In this document: positions 35,564 through 43,830 of the stretch, in pieces | How the letters are laid out: each line of letters starts with the position of its first letter | Position numbering within the stretch: the first letter of the stretch is position 1 | NCBI RefSeq assembly: GCF_000144645.1 | Contig: NC_014377.1 | Coordinates: 434,001 to 498,000, forward strand | Direction: 5' to 3' | Source: Thermosediminibacter oceani DSM 16646 | GTDB lineage: Bacteria; Bacillota; Thermosediminibacteria; Thermosediminibacterales; Thermosediminibacteraceae | Length of the DNA: 64,000 nucleotides | Made by a program: the position numbers and the translations under genes | The notes under the pieces: generated by a model | What the model was told of the DNA's origin: nothing | Seen by the model: the letters and a program-made list of their open reading frames with translations, nothing else | Databases searched by the model: none

Positions 35564-37573
35564 TTACAGGATAAACTTTGCGCTAGCTTCTTTGAGTTTT
35601 TCCACAAGGTTGATGAGTTCCGTGGTGCTGGCGCTTATGGTCTGGGCTGCCGAACTCATCTCCTGGGCCGATGCGGCTATCTCCTGGGAAGAAGCCGCGT
35701 TCTCCTCCGATATTGCGGCGGCGTTAGATACCTCTTCGCTTATTTTCCTGCTGTGTTCGCTGACGCTCCTGGCCTTTTTCTCGATATCACTCAGAAGGTC
35801 GGCAACACGCCTTGCACCTGCCGATATTTCCGCGAAATGATTCATGGTTTCGCCGCCTATGATCGCCTGCTCTTCAATGAGAACCACCGCTTCTTCGGTA
35901 GCCGTATTCGAAAGGTTAATATTCTCCGTGACCTGTTTAACTATTTTTGTTATCTGGCTCGCCTGCTGGCTGGACTGTTCGGCCAGCTTCCTGATCTCCT
36001 CGGCCACCACCGCGAATCCCCTGCCGGCCTCACCGGCCCTGGCTGCCTCGATGGCGGCGTTGAGAGCCAGGAGGTTGGTCTGCTCGGCTATGCCCGTTAT
36101 TACGTCGGTAATGCCCGCTATCTCTTTCGCCTGTTCTATGAGGCTGGTCATGGCGGACTTAATATTTTCTGCCTTGGTGGTGGTGAGCTCTAATTTTTGG
36201 GAGAGCTCTTTCATGATCTTTTCGCCCTGCTCGGTTCTCTTCACCGTATCCATAGTGTTCTGTGTAATGGACTCCAGGTTTTCCACTAAAGCCTGCATCA
36301 TTGTGGTGGTATCCTCGACTGCCGCAGATATATTCCCTGTATTCTGGGCCATATCCTGGGCTCCGGCCGAAATCTGGCTAACGGTCTCGGCTACCTGTTC
36401 GGCAGCCTGGGCGGTATCCTGAGCTCCCTGCGATATCTCCCTTATAGCCTTTTCCAGGTTGGCAATGGCGGTGCCCATGAAGCCGAGAACTGTTTTAGTA
36501 TTTTCGAGCATTTTCTTGAGAGAGCTGCCGAGGGTTCCGAGTTCGCCGAAAAATCCCTCGGGTACTTCTACCCGGAGGTCCCCCGTTGCCAGGGTATCGG
36601 CCACCGCCGTGAGCTTAAGTATGGGCGAAGATAACTGCCGGCTGAAAACGACGGCTGCAGCGATGACGATAACCGTCACGACCAGGATCAGGGTGATGGT
36701 GGACCAGAAAAAGCTTTTCAGTCCCGCGTATACTTCGTCCGACGAGGCGGTGACGCATAAGGACCATCCGGTGTTCTTAACCGGGGAGAAGGCGGCAAGT
36801 TTGTATTCTCCGCTGTATTCATACCTTACGGTGGCTTCTTCGCCCTTTATCATGCGTTCCCCGACCCTGTTCAACGACTCGGACTCGGTCTTTGTTATGT
36901 TCATGTTCATAACCATCTTTTCGTCCGGATGGGCTATGGTGGTGCCCATTTTGTCCACCAGGAAGGCATACCCTGTGGTACCGTATTTTACCGAGTTTAT
37001 GATGTTGATAAGGGCGTTCGCGTTTACATCGGCACCTACTATGCCGGTTATACCGCCCTGACCTTTCACGGGGGCCACTATGACCAGAATTTTGTCACCG
37101 GTTACCTTATCGATGACGAGTTCCGATACGGTGGTTTTGCCCGTAGACATTATTTCCTTGAAATACTGCCGGTCGTTGATATCGGTGATTGGCTTGGTGA
37201 TGTCGTCGTTCAGGTACGAGTAAACTTTGCCGTCAGGCGTGGCGTACCAGAGGAGCTGGACGTCCGGTGCTGCAGGCTGTACCGTTTTTAATATGGGGAT
37301 TAAACTTTCTAAGTTACCGCTCTTAATTACGGGATTTTCCGCGAGGGTTTCCAATATCTCCATTCTTTCGCTGACCCAGAGGTCGATAACGCTGGCCGCG
37401 GATACGGCCTTTCCGAGTAGTTCCCGGTCGGCTGCATGGGTCAAGTTGTTTTTTGAGGTGCTGTAGTTGAAGAAGCTCAAGACTATAAGGGGTACGAGGG
37501 ATATAAGAAGGAACAGAACGGTCAACCTTGTCCTTATTCCACCACTTATTTTAATTCCCTTCAGCTTTTTCAT
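35564..37573 (-). CDS. Methyl-accepting chemotaxis protein with dCache domain
   Basis: 669 residues. Membrane segment at about 12-35, an extracellular double Cache domain (about 40-280; [55 protein letters not shown]), second membrane segment near 290-312, HAMP (about 313-365) and the signalling hairpin with [20 protein letters not shown]. The dCache class often binds amino acids or other small ligands; the ligand here is unknown. The gene overlaps the end of cheW by 23 bp, and both lie below the c-di-GMP riboswitch, so c-di-GMP should set its level. ATG after GAAGGAGGATACAT. Confidence 0.93.
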   Translation of the reverse strand: MKKLKGIKISGGIRTRLTVLFLLISLVPLIVLSFFNYSTSKNNLTHAADRELLGKAVSAASVIDLWVSERMEILETLAENPVIKSGNLESLIPILKTVQPAAPDVQLLWYATPDGKVYSYLNDDITKPITDINDRQYFKEIMSTGKTTVSELVIDKVTGDKILVIVAPVKGQGGITGIVGADVNANALINIINSVKYGTTGYAFLVDKMGTTIAHPDEKMVMNMNITKTESESLNRVGERMIKGEEATVRYEYSGEYKLAAFSPVKNTGWSLCVTASSDEVYAGLKSFFWSTITLILVVTVIVIAAAVVFSRQLSSPILKLTAVADTLATGDLRVEVPEGFFGELGTLGSSLKKMLENTKTVLGFMGTAIANLEKAIREISQGAQDTAQAAEQVAETVSQISAGAQDMAQNTGNISAAVEDTTTMMQALVENLESITQNTMDTVKRTEQGEKIMKELSQKLELTTTKAENIKSAMTSLIEQAKEIAGITDVITGIAEQTNLLALNAAIEAARAGEAGRGFAVVAEEIRKLAEQSSQQASQITKIVKQVTENINLSNTATEEAVVLIEEQAIIGGETMNHFAEISAGARRVADLLSDIEKKARSVSEHSRKISEEVSNAAAISEENAASSQEIAASAQEMSSAAQTISASTTELINLVEKLKEASAKFIL

Positions 37574-38027
37574 ATGTATCCTCCTTCGAGAAATTTTTTA
37601 GCTGGTCTTTTTCTGCCACATTGAGTATTTCACTCGTTTTAATAAGTATTACTATATTATCTCCCATCTTTGCCAGCCCATGGATGAAGCGGGCATCGAT
37701 GGTCAAGGCCTCTGGAGGTTTTTCCAGGTCTTCCTCTTCCAGTGCCGCTACTTCGGTGACATAATCCACTATGAGCCCCGCCGTGGTTTCATCGATATTT
37801 ACCACAATGATCCTGGAGTCTCTTGTTATTTCACCGTCGGCAAGGCCGAACCTCTTTTTGAGGTCTATCACGGGAATGATTCTCCCCCTTAAGTTTATTA
37901 CCCCTTCGATAAAATGAGGGGCTCTGGGGATATGCGTTATTTCCATCATTCTGATGATTTCCTGCAGATCGAAAATGTCTATGCCGTAAAGTTCCTTTCC
38001 GAGGCCGAAAACTACTACTTGTCTCAA
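37551..38027 (-). CDS. cheW: CheW-type coupling protein
   Basis: 158 residues, SH3-like CheW fold: VVFGLGKELYGIDIFDLQEI, the motif HIPRAPHFIEGVINLRGRII and PVIDLKKRFGL, then RIIVVNIDETTAGLIVDYVTEV. Couples chemoreceptors to CheA. TTG start after GGAGGGAGAGC. First gene behind the c-di-GMP-I riboswitch; the chemoreceptor follows with a 23-bp overlap. CheA is not in the window. The C-terminal 30 residues are a variable extension. Confidence 0.92.
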   Translation of the reverse strand: MRQVVVFGLGKELYGIDIFDLQEIIRMMEITHIPRAPHFIEGVINLRGRIIPVIDLKKRFGLADGEITRDSRIIVVNIDETTAGLIVDYVTEVAALEEEDLEKPPEALTIDARFIHGLAKMGDNIVILIKTSEILNVAEKDQLKNFSKEDTYEKAEGN

Positions 38028-38047
38028 GCTCTCCCTCCTTTCCTGTA

Positions 38048-38222
38048 ATAAAAAAAGCAGCCTTCAAAATGTAATCAAAGATTTGGCTGCCCTGGTTGGA
38101 ACCTTTCCTTGGCCGATGGCCTTTCAATGAGCCGGCAACCTGGCAGCCGTAGCTCCATCATCAATGGAGCCGTAGGCCCATGGCTTTGCGCCCCTGCCTT
38201 TCGACAGGTTTGCCTTTTATCG
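38048..38222 (-). ncRNA. c-di-GMP-I riboswitch with terminator, upstream of cheW
   Basis: On the minus strand the aptamer starts AAAGGCAAACCTGTCGAAAG, continues GGGGCGCAAAGCCATGGGCC and closes with CTGCCAGGTTGCCGG, matching the GEMM-I consensus including the GAAA tetraloop and receptor side. Downstream GCAGCC (38086-38091 region) and GGCTGC form a terminator followed by TTTTTTTATT at 38048-38056. A promoter TTGACT-18-TAAAAT lies near 38265-38300. Ligand binding would decide read-through into cheW and the chemoreceptor. Whether it is an on or off switch needs folding. Confidence 0.92.
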
Positions 38223-38334
38223 GCGGTATATGTCGAATTACGCAAAAAATAACTACTAATATTTTACATTTTTTACTTTTACATAGTCAAGCTATATTTT
38301 TCCATATCAGAAAAATCGTATTTACAATACAACT

Positions 38335-38495
38335 TATAGCGGCAAAGGTTGCGGCTTGCGCCGGAAATCTTTTTCACCAAAACGGGAATTCCTCTTCGAA
38401 TTGGGAGAACCGCTGGAAAGTTGAAAAAGGTCCCGCCGGAGCAGGATTAAGGATTTATTTGGAGAATATATATCGTGACAAAGATGGGAGGGATA
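38335..38495 (+). ncRNA. Structured leader of the hemerythrin gene, class unknown
   Basis: Several complementary blocks: GCCGG (38359) with CCGGC-type partner near 38435; CTTTTTCA (about 38370) with TGAAAAAG (about 38422); and an inner hairpin AATTC-CTCTT-CGAATT. The pairings nest, as in a three-way or multi-helix RNA. I could not match it to a known riboswitch class. A ribosome-binding site GGGAGG lies about 8 bases before the ATG at 38500. Confidence 0.4.
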
Positions 38496-38499
38496 TTTT

Positions 38500-38904
38500 A
38501 TGGCGGTAATGTGGACGGAGGACCTTTCCACAGGAGTAAGTCTGATCGACGAACAACACAAGGAGCTTTTCAAAAGGGTGAACGACCTGCTTTTGGCCTG
38601 CTCGAAAGGGAAAGGTAGGGAAGAGGCCGTAAAGGCCATTGATTTTCTAGGTGAATACATCGTCATGCACTTCGGCGCCGAAGAAAAATACATGCGGGAA
38701 AACGATTTTCCCGGCTACCAGGCACATAAAAAGCAGCATGACGGCTTTGTAGCGGAATTCAAAGAAATAAAGCAAAGAATGGAGCAGAACGGCCCTACGG
38801 TGGACCTGGTGGTAAAAATAAACCATTTCCTCATCGATTGGCTTATAAATCACATCAAAAAGACGGATAAAGCGCTGGGAGCGTTTTTGAAGAATAAGAT
38901 TTGA
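38500..38904 (+). CDS. Bacteriohemerythrin
   Basis: 134 residues, four-helix bundle with a di-iron site: WTEDLSTGVSLIDEQHKELF, then HFGAEEKYM, HKKQHDGF and the last helix with HIKKTD. All canonical His and carboxylate ligands are present. Binds O2; in anaerobes it is used for oxygen sensing, storage or delivery to receptors and oxidases. Its place in the chemotaxis/c-di-GMP block favours a signalling or protective role. ATG after GGGAGGGATATTTT. Confidence 0.93.
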   Translation: MAVMWTEDLSTGVSLIDEQHKELFKRVNDLLLACSKGKGREEAVKAIDFLGEYIVMHFGAEEKYMRENDFPGYQAHKKQHDGFVAEFKEIKQRMEQNGPTVDLVVKINHFLIDWLINHIKKTDKALGAFLKNKI

Positions 38905-38928
38905 AGTAAGATAGCTAGCTGAGCCAAT

Positions 38929-38965
38929 TTGGGGCTGGTAACCCCCAACTTAAAATTTTTTAATA
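38929..38965 (+). terminator. Terminator after bacteriohemerythrin
   Basis: TTGGGG-CTGGTAACC-CCCAA stem followed by CTTAAAATTTTTT. Confidence 0.6.
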
Positions 38966-39104
38966 ATAAAAAATCAATGAGGTAATTGGAAAACATTGCA
39001 TTAAATGGTATTATTATATTATCGAGTAGTATATTATACAGTATAGTGAGGCATTAAAGGGACTACCGACTATGGGACGGGGTGAAATCCATGAGGTGTT
39101 CGTC

Positions 39105-40145
39105 GTGATAAGGGTTTTGGTAGCGGATGATTCTGCGCTGATGAGGCTCATTATAAAGGACCTGCTGGAAAAGGACCCCGAAATAAAGGTAGTGGATACC
39201 GCCGGAAACGGCAGGGAAGCCGTCGAGAAAGCCGAAAGGCTAAAACCCGACGTCATTACGCTGGACGTTAATATGCCGGAGATGGACGGGCTTTCTGCTT
39301 TAAAAAAGATCCGTGAAAAAAAACTGGGCAATGTTTTGATGCTTTCGTCCCTGACCCGGGAAGGCGCCAGCGTGACCATCAAGGCTCTGGAGCTCGGCGC
39401 CTTTGACTTCGTGGCAAAGCCCGGAGGGAGCATATCGCCCGACATAAAGGAATTCGCGGATGAAATAATAGCCAAAGTGAAGGCCGGCTATAACGCCCGG
39501 GATATCCGGGAAAGACCGGTAAATCCGCCGGCGCCCGGCATACATTTCACTTCAGAAATGAAAGCCGTGGTCATCGGGATTTCCACCGGGGGCCCCAGGA
39601 ACATAATGCACGTTCTCCCTTTCATTCCCCCCGATATAAATGCAGCCATCTTCCTGGTGCAGCACATGCCTCCGGGGTTCACAGGCCCTTTAGCGAGGAG
39701 GCTTGATGAGCGTTGTGCTTTGAAGGTGGTGGAAGCCGAGGACGGCATGGAAGTAAAACCCGGCACCTGCTATGTGGGCAAGGGGGGCTACAATATGCTT
39801 CTTTCAAGCGAAAGAAATGGCTTCCGGCTGGTGGTGACCGATACCCCGAAATACAGATTCATGCCTTCGGCGGATGTCACGATGGATTCGGTCCTCACCA
39901 TTTTCCGGGAAAATACCATAGGGGTTCTGATGACAGGCATGGGCGATGACGGAGCCGGGGCGATGGTAAGAATAAGAAAAGCCGGTGGCAGGACGATTGC
40001 CGAGTCAAAAGAGACAGCGGTAATATTCGGAATGCCCCGGGCGGCAATTGAAAGAGGAGGGGCAGAGTTTATCCTCCCGAGTTACGAGATACCGGCAAAA
40101 ATAACCGAACTGACAGGAGTGAGGAGGTTAAATGCAAAAGAGTGA
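39105..40145 (+). CDS. cheB: Chemotaxis methylesterase/glutamine deamidase
   Basis: 346 residues. Receiver domain 1-120 (RVLVADDSALMRLIIKDLL, phosphorylated Asp in ITLDVNMPEMDG, Lys in VAKPGG). Methylesterase domain has catalytic Ser in GISTGGPRN, His in VQHMPPGFT and Asp in MTGMGDDGAG. It resets chemoreceptors by removing methyl groups. GTG at 39105 (after GAGGTG) gives the family-typical N-terminus; an ATG at 39072 is also possible. CheR and CheA are not in the window. It overlaps the next gene by 14 bp. Confidence 0.92.
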   Translation: MIRVLVADDSALMRLIIKDLLEKDPEIKVVDTAGNGREAVEKAERLKPDVITLDVNMPEMDGLSALKKIREKKLGNVLMLSSLTREGASVTIKALELGAFDFVAKPGGSISPDIKEFADEIIAKVKAGYNARDIRERPVNPPAPGIHFTSEMKAVVIGISTGGPRNIMHVLPFIPPDINAAIFLVQHMPPGFTGPLARRLDERCALKVVEAEDGMEVKPGTCYVGKGGYNMLLSSERNGFRLVVTDTPKYRFMPSADVTMDSVLTIFRENTIGVLMTGMGDDGAGAMVRIRKAGGRTIAESKETAVIFGMPRAAIERGGAEFILPSYEIPAKITELTGVRRLNAKE

Positions 40146-41574
40146 CGGGGTTACAGTCGATTTTTTAAAAACCTTGTTAGATTCGATTAACGTCAACCTG
40201 TGCGTCATAGGAGAAAGCGGGGAAATTCTGCTGGTGAACAAAAGATGGGAGGAGTTTGCCCTAAAGAATGGTATTGACAACGTTGGCACGGTGGGTCCCG
40301 GAGTCAATTATTTAGAAGTACTGGAAAACGCCGTTCGAAATGAACATACGGATTCGGAGGTGGCAAGGGCTGCCCGGGAGGGGATAAGGGAGGTCCTGGA
40401 GGGAAAAAGCGAAGGGTTTTACCTGGAATACCCCTGCCGCTCGGAGAGCGAGGACCGGTGGTACCTGATGGTGGTATCCAGGATCGATTGGGATCCGGTC
40501 GCGGCGGCCATTTGCCATATAAACATCACAGAAACCAAAAGAAAGCAGGTTCAGTTGAGACTGAACATATACGATGAGCTCACCGGCCTTTACAACCGGT
40601 GGATGTTCCGAAAAGAATTGAAAAAACTCCGCCGAACCGACGAGCTGCCGGCGGCCGTAATAGTGTACGACCTGGACGGACTGAAACTCATAACCGATGT
40701 GCTGGGCAGTGAAGCCGGGGATAAACTGCTCAAGGCCTTTGCCGACATCCTAAAGAGCAGCTGCCGGGAAAAGGACGTGGTGGCACGGATAGGCGGCGAC
40801 GAATTCGGCATTATAATGAGGGGTTGCGATGAAAAGATCGTTGATTCCTTCATAAAGAGAATCATGGCGAAGATCGAAAATTTTAATTCGAAAAATGAAG
40901 ATCTGCACCTGTCGGCATCTTTTGGCTACTCGGTAAAGCACCACGGCTTTCAGGACATTTACAAAGTGTTCAACGAAGCACGCTGCAATATGTATACAAA
41001 CAAGCTGCTGAAGAGGCGGTCTGCCAAAAATGCCATAGCTCGCATTATAACCAGGAAGCTCCAGGAGCGCAATCGTGCACGGGAAGAACGTATAGAAAGG
41101 CTTATAAGGCTCGCCGAGGCCTTTGGGAAAAAGCTCGATCTTCCGCCGGAGGATATGGAAAAGTTTTTACTGCTATGCCGCTATCACGACGTAGGAGAGA
41201 TAAGCCTTCCGCCGAACCTGGTTAAAAAAGGGAGGATGACCTGGGAAGAGAGGGAAATATTGCAAAAGCATTGCGTCGCCGGCTACAGGATAGCCATTTC
41301 CGTGCCGTCGATTTCCGGGATTGCGGACCTAATCCTGAGCCATCATGAACATTACGACGGCAGCGGCTACCCCTTTAAGCTGCGGGGAAAGGAAATACCG
41401 TTCCTGTCCCGGGTCTTTGCCATAATAGACGCTTATGAAGCCGTGGTTGGCCAAAGGCCCTACAGGAAACCGTTGAGCCACGAGGAGGCCGTAGAAGAAT
41501 TAAAAAGGTGCGCCGGCACCCAGTTCGATCCTGACCTGGTGAAACTATTTACCGAAATGGGACCGGTGATTTAA
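40132..41574 (+). CDS. PAS-GGDEF-HD (HD-GYP-like) c-di-GMP protein
   Basis: 480 residues. PAS-like domain 1-140 (INVNLCVIGESGEILLVNKR). GGDEF domain about 140-300 with the intact active-site motif IGGDEFG and YDELTGLYNR. HD domain about 320-480 with YHDVGEIS, HCVAG, HHEHYDGSGYP and IDAYEAV; the DGSGYP sequence is the HD-GYP hallmark, though the first HD block differs from the usual LLHDIGK. It may both make and break c-di-GMP. Overlaps cheB by 14 bp, so the two are co-translated. A c-di-GMP riboswitch lies 2 kb upstream. Confidence 0.9.
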   Translation: MQKSDGVTVDFLKTLLDSINVNLCVIGESGEILLVNKRWEEFALKNGIDNVGTVGPGVNYLEVLENAVRNEHTDSEVARAAREGIREVLEGKSEGFYLEYPCRSESEDRWYLMVVSRIDWDPVAAAICHINITETKRKQVQLRLNIYDELTGLYNRWMFRKELKKLRRTDELPAAVIVYDLDGLKLITDVLGSEAGDKLLKAFADILKSSCREKDVVARIGGDEFGIIMRGCDEKIVDSFIKRIMAKIENFNSKNEDLHLSASFGYSVKHHGFQDIYKVFNEARCNMYTNKLLKRRSAKNAIARIITRKLQERNRAREERIERLIRLAEAFGKKLDLPPEDMEKFLLLCRYHDVGEISLPPNLVKKGRMTWEEREILQKHCVAGYRIAISVPSISGIADLILSHHEHYDGSGYPFKLRGKEIPFLSRVFAIIDAYEAVVGQRPYRKPLSHEEAVEELKRCAGTQFDPDLVKLFTEMGPVI

Positions 41575-41606
41575 GCGGCGGATGATTTCTTCATCCGCCG
41601 CTTTTA
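41575..41606. terminator. Bidirectional terminator
   Basis: GCGGCGGATGA-TTTCT-TCATCCGCCGC followed by TTTTA between converging genes. Confidence 0.88.
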
Positions 41607-42184
41607 CTGAGGAGCCTTACCAGGAGGTTTATCAGTTCCTCCCTCAATTTTCCGCTTTCCTGAAGGCAAGCGGGTTCCGGCTCCCGGACCTGTTCGGCCT
41701 TTGCCGCCACCCGGTGCTTTTCCTCATAGATTCCCGCAATGAGTCTCGCGTCCTTCATATACTCCAGCAGGGTGGCTTTGCCTAAAAGGACCCTCAGCCA
41801 CTTCCCGCAGGCGAGAAGTACCCGGCAAAAGGAGCCGTTTTCTTCGATGTCCCGGATTTCGTAATAGGAAAGATAGCCAACGGTGCCGTCGTTTTCTCCC
41901 AGGGGCCTTTCCCGGAATTTCACGGGGATGAGTATGAGGGAGGGCGAAAGCGGCACCGGCACGTAGTTTCTCCTGTTGACGGCCCTGCCGTAATTTTCCC
42001 TGACGGCGGCGAGATCCACCCCGTAAGCTCTGGCGATCCGCCTTATCACGGTCCTTGTGGTATTCCCTATCAAATGCTCTTTCCCGTCCGAAGTAATCAC
42101 CAAAGTTACGTTTCCTGCTCCGGCTTCGTATACCGGCACCACGGCGGCAATGCCGGCCTTTATCAGAACCTCCGTATCCTTCAT
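41591..42184 (-). CDS. ComK-like protein
   Basis: 197 residues. Order and spacing of motifs recall ComK, the competence regulator: an N-terminal strand pair (VTLVITSDGKEHLIG), then TRTVIRRIARAYGVDLAAVR in the place of the DRSCRFFGSSYAGR region. After it come NYVPVPLSPSLILIPVKF (in ComK, a conserved segment before the DNA-contacting part), GYLSYYEIRDIEEN and GKWLRVLLGKATLLEY. The C-terminal 40 residues are an extra, proline-poor tail. Similarity is weak and by eye. ATG after GGGAGGTGGTGAAAG. No com genes adjoin it. Confidence 0.55.
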   Translation of the reverse strand: MKDTEVLIKAGIAAVVPVYEAGAGNVTLVITSDGKEHLIGNTTRTVIRRIARAYGVDLAAVRENYGRAVNRRNYVPVPLSPSLILIPVKFRERPLGENDGTVGYLSYYEIRDIEENGSFCRVLLACGKWLRVLLGKATLLEYMKDARLIAGIYEEKHRVAAKAEQVREPEPACLQESGKLREELINLLVRLLSKSGG

Positions 42185-42260
42185 CTTTCACCACCTCCCA
42201 AATTCTGGCGAAGGCGAAACTTTAAGACAATTATATCCAAACACATGTTCGGTGTCAAGG

Positions 42261-42770
42261 TCAAAAAGAAAAAACAAACCTATCGCCGGGGCACTCGGTC
42301 CTGGCTCCCGGTACCTTCGAGTGGCCAAGCACCCCCGAAGGCGGGATCGAGTAGACATCCATAAGGAAGCTGACGAGTTTTTTTAAAGCCTTCAGCTGGG
42401 CGGCGGTGGGCTCGGGGTGTCCCTTTTTGCCGGAGGGGTTGTCCCGGGAAGAAAAGTTTCCCGTCAGAGCGATGCCGATGGACCGCATATTCATCCCTGA
42501 GGCGGTGCAGTGGGCTCCCGGCGCGAAGTCGGGCCTGCCTTTTTCAACGCTGCCGTCGGCCCTTATAAGGTAATGGTAGCCAATGCTGATGACAACGCCG
42601 CCGTTACAGCAGGGAAATCCCCGTTCCCTGTACTCCTCGACGAGAGAAAGGGGCTCCGTAATTTTCACGCCGAAGCCCCTGGCCGCATGAATCCTGTTGA
42701 TTTGTAAAGCCGAAACGTCATGGCCTGCGGTATGATGGATCACGATAAAGCGCGGGTAAAATCTTTCCAT
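42261..42770 (-). CDS. N-acetylmuramoyl-L-alanine amidase (Amidase_2)
   Basis: 169 residues, single domain. Zinc amidase motifs: FIVIHHTAGHDVSALQINRI (first His), GIGYHYLIRADGSVEKGRP (here ISIGYHYLIRADG), GAHCTASGMNMRSIGIALTG and the C-terminal GHSKVPGARTECPGDRF with the third zinc His and the CPG motif. No signal peptide, so it resembles phage or sporulation-type lysins. It is the last gene of the leftward DUF1659-DUF2922-YvrJ cluster. ATG after TCACCTCC complement AGGTGATATATT. Confidence 0.9.
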   Translation of the reverse strand: MERFYPRFIVIHHTAGHDVSALQINRIHAARGFGVKITEPLSLVEEYRERGFPCCNGGVVISIGYHYLIRADGSVEKGRPDFAPGAHCTASGMNMRSIGIALTGNFSSRDNPSGKKGHPEPTAAQLKALKKLVSFLMDVYSIPPSGVLGHSKVPGARTECPGDRFVFSF

Positions 42771-42792
42771 AATATATCACCTCCCCGAAATA

Positions 42793-42954
42793 TCACGCGC
42801 TTCTGGAGGGGTTTTTGAGCCCCTCTATGACCATGGCCAGTTCGTGGATGCTCGCCGTGAGGCTTTCCATTTTGGCCTCGATCCTTACCAGCAGGTATAC
42901 GGAGACGGCGATGGGAAACCCCACGTTGGCCACCTGAGCCATGAAATCTTCCAT
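42793..42954 (-). CDS. YvrJ family small membrane protein (53 aa)
   Basis: ATG 42954 follows GGAGGTGGGAGAT. Sequence begins MEDFMAQVANVGFPIAVSVY: a short hydrophobic span with the FP-A-VA motif of YvrJ proteins, then an amphipathic helix (LTASIHELAMVIEGL). Such proteins sit with DUF2922 and DUF1659 genes and an amidase, as here. A holin-like role is a guess. Confidence 0.82.
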   Translation of the reverse strand: MEDFMAQVANVGFPIAVSVYLLVRIEAKMESLTASIHELAMVIEGLKNPSRSA

Positions 42955-42980
42955 ATCTCCCACCTCCAGTCTCAATATTA

Positions 42981-43006
42981 AAACCCCGGGCCGGAGCCCG
43001 GGGAAG
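42981..43006 (-). terminator. Terminator between DUF2922 and yvrJ
   Basis: On the minus strand CCCCGGGC-TCCG-GCCCGGGG is followed by TTTTAATATT. It lies directly before the yvrJ ribosome-binding site and may attenuate the distal genes. Confidence 0.7.
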
Positions 43007-43009
43007 GAT

Positions 43010-43231
43010 TTACTCGCCGGGTATGATTTCCACGGCATCTCTGATGAGAATTCTGGCCCCCAGGGCTTTTACGATGTCCCCACCGCTGGTGGCGAAGAGG
43101 TTCCGGGAGACTACCAGGTCCATTACCGGCTGTATTTCCTGCGGGGTGAGGTTTTCCTTCGGGTCGGGGATCTGGATCCGGGTGGTCCTGCCGGATTCGT
43201 TCTGGAAGCTCATCTCGAGGATCTGGGCCAT
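43010..43231 (-). CDS. DUF2922 family protein (73 aa)
   Basis: Begins MAQILEMSFQNESGRTTRIQ, then IPDPKENLTPQEIQPVMDL: matches the short DUF2922 pattern (alternating strands, then a helix). ATG after GGAAAGGAGGTGCAAAAGC. It is the middle gene of the DUF1659-DUF2922-YvrJ trio common in Clostridia and Bacilli. Function unknown. Confidence 0.85.
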   Translation of the reverse strand: MAQILEMSFQNESGRTTRIQIPDPKENLTPQEIQPVMDLVVSRNLFATSGGDIVKALGARILIRDAVEIIPGE

Positions 43232-43270
43232 GCTTTTGCACCTCCTTTCCTGAAATTAGCATGCGCCGCA

Positions 43271-43495
43271 TTACTGTTCAGTCAGCTCGATTTCCACCAC
43301 CTTCCTGAAGGAGTCCACCGGGTAGTTCTGAAGGCCGGCCAGGGCTTTGGCCACTTCCATTACGTCGGCGTCGGGAGCCGAAGTCTTCAGGTTCCTGAAG
43401 GACCTGGTCCTGGTGATGGGCCTTCCGTTGTCGCCGGTCCCGGTCTGGACCACAATCTGGAGGGTGGCCTCAACGGGAGTTGCGATAACCGCCAT
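43271..43495 (-). CDS. DUF1659 family protein (74 aa)
   Basis: ATG 43495 follows AAAGGAGGTGAAATCG, a near-perfect ribosome-binding site. Begins MAVIATPVEATLQIVVQTG; later RTRSFRNLKTSAPDADVMEV and AKALAGLQNYPVDSFRKVVE. These are DUF1659 features. First gene of the leftward cluster. Function unknown; the strong start suggests high expression. Confidence 0.87.
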   Translation of the reverse strand: MAVIATPVEATLQIVVQTGTGDNGRPITRTRSFRNLKTSAPDADVMEVAKALAGLQNYPVDSFRKVVEIELTEQ

Positions 43496-43830
43496 CGATT
43501 TCACCTCCTTTCTGCGGCCCCTTTCGGCCGCCGCTTGCGATTTCACCTTCATTATACTTCCGACTACGGAAAAACAAAAAAACCGGCCGGGAGCGGGCGG
43601 GCTCACCGGCCGGAGACGAGCTGTACATAATTTTAATGTTTTGGTCCGACTACCCCGGCGAAAGGCTTTTACTGGTTAGATTCTTTACACCGCCGGAGCC
43701 GGTTCATTATACTTTAATGAAAAATATGGTATAATATACGCAAGGCTTTCAATATTTGCCAGAGAATCAGCCCATCCTGAATGGATTCGGGCCTTATTTT
43801 ATCTATATTTAAACGTAAGAAGGTGGCAAC

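Noticed and set aside
38335-38495. Second c-di-GMP or cobalamin riboswitch before hemerythrin
   Set aside because: Neither the GEMM-I/II core nor the cobalamin core could be aligned by eye; kept only as an unassigned leader.
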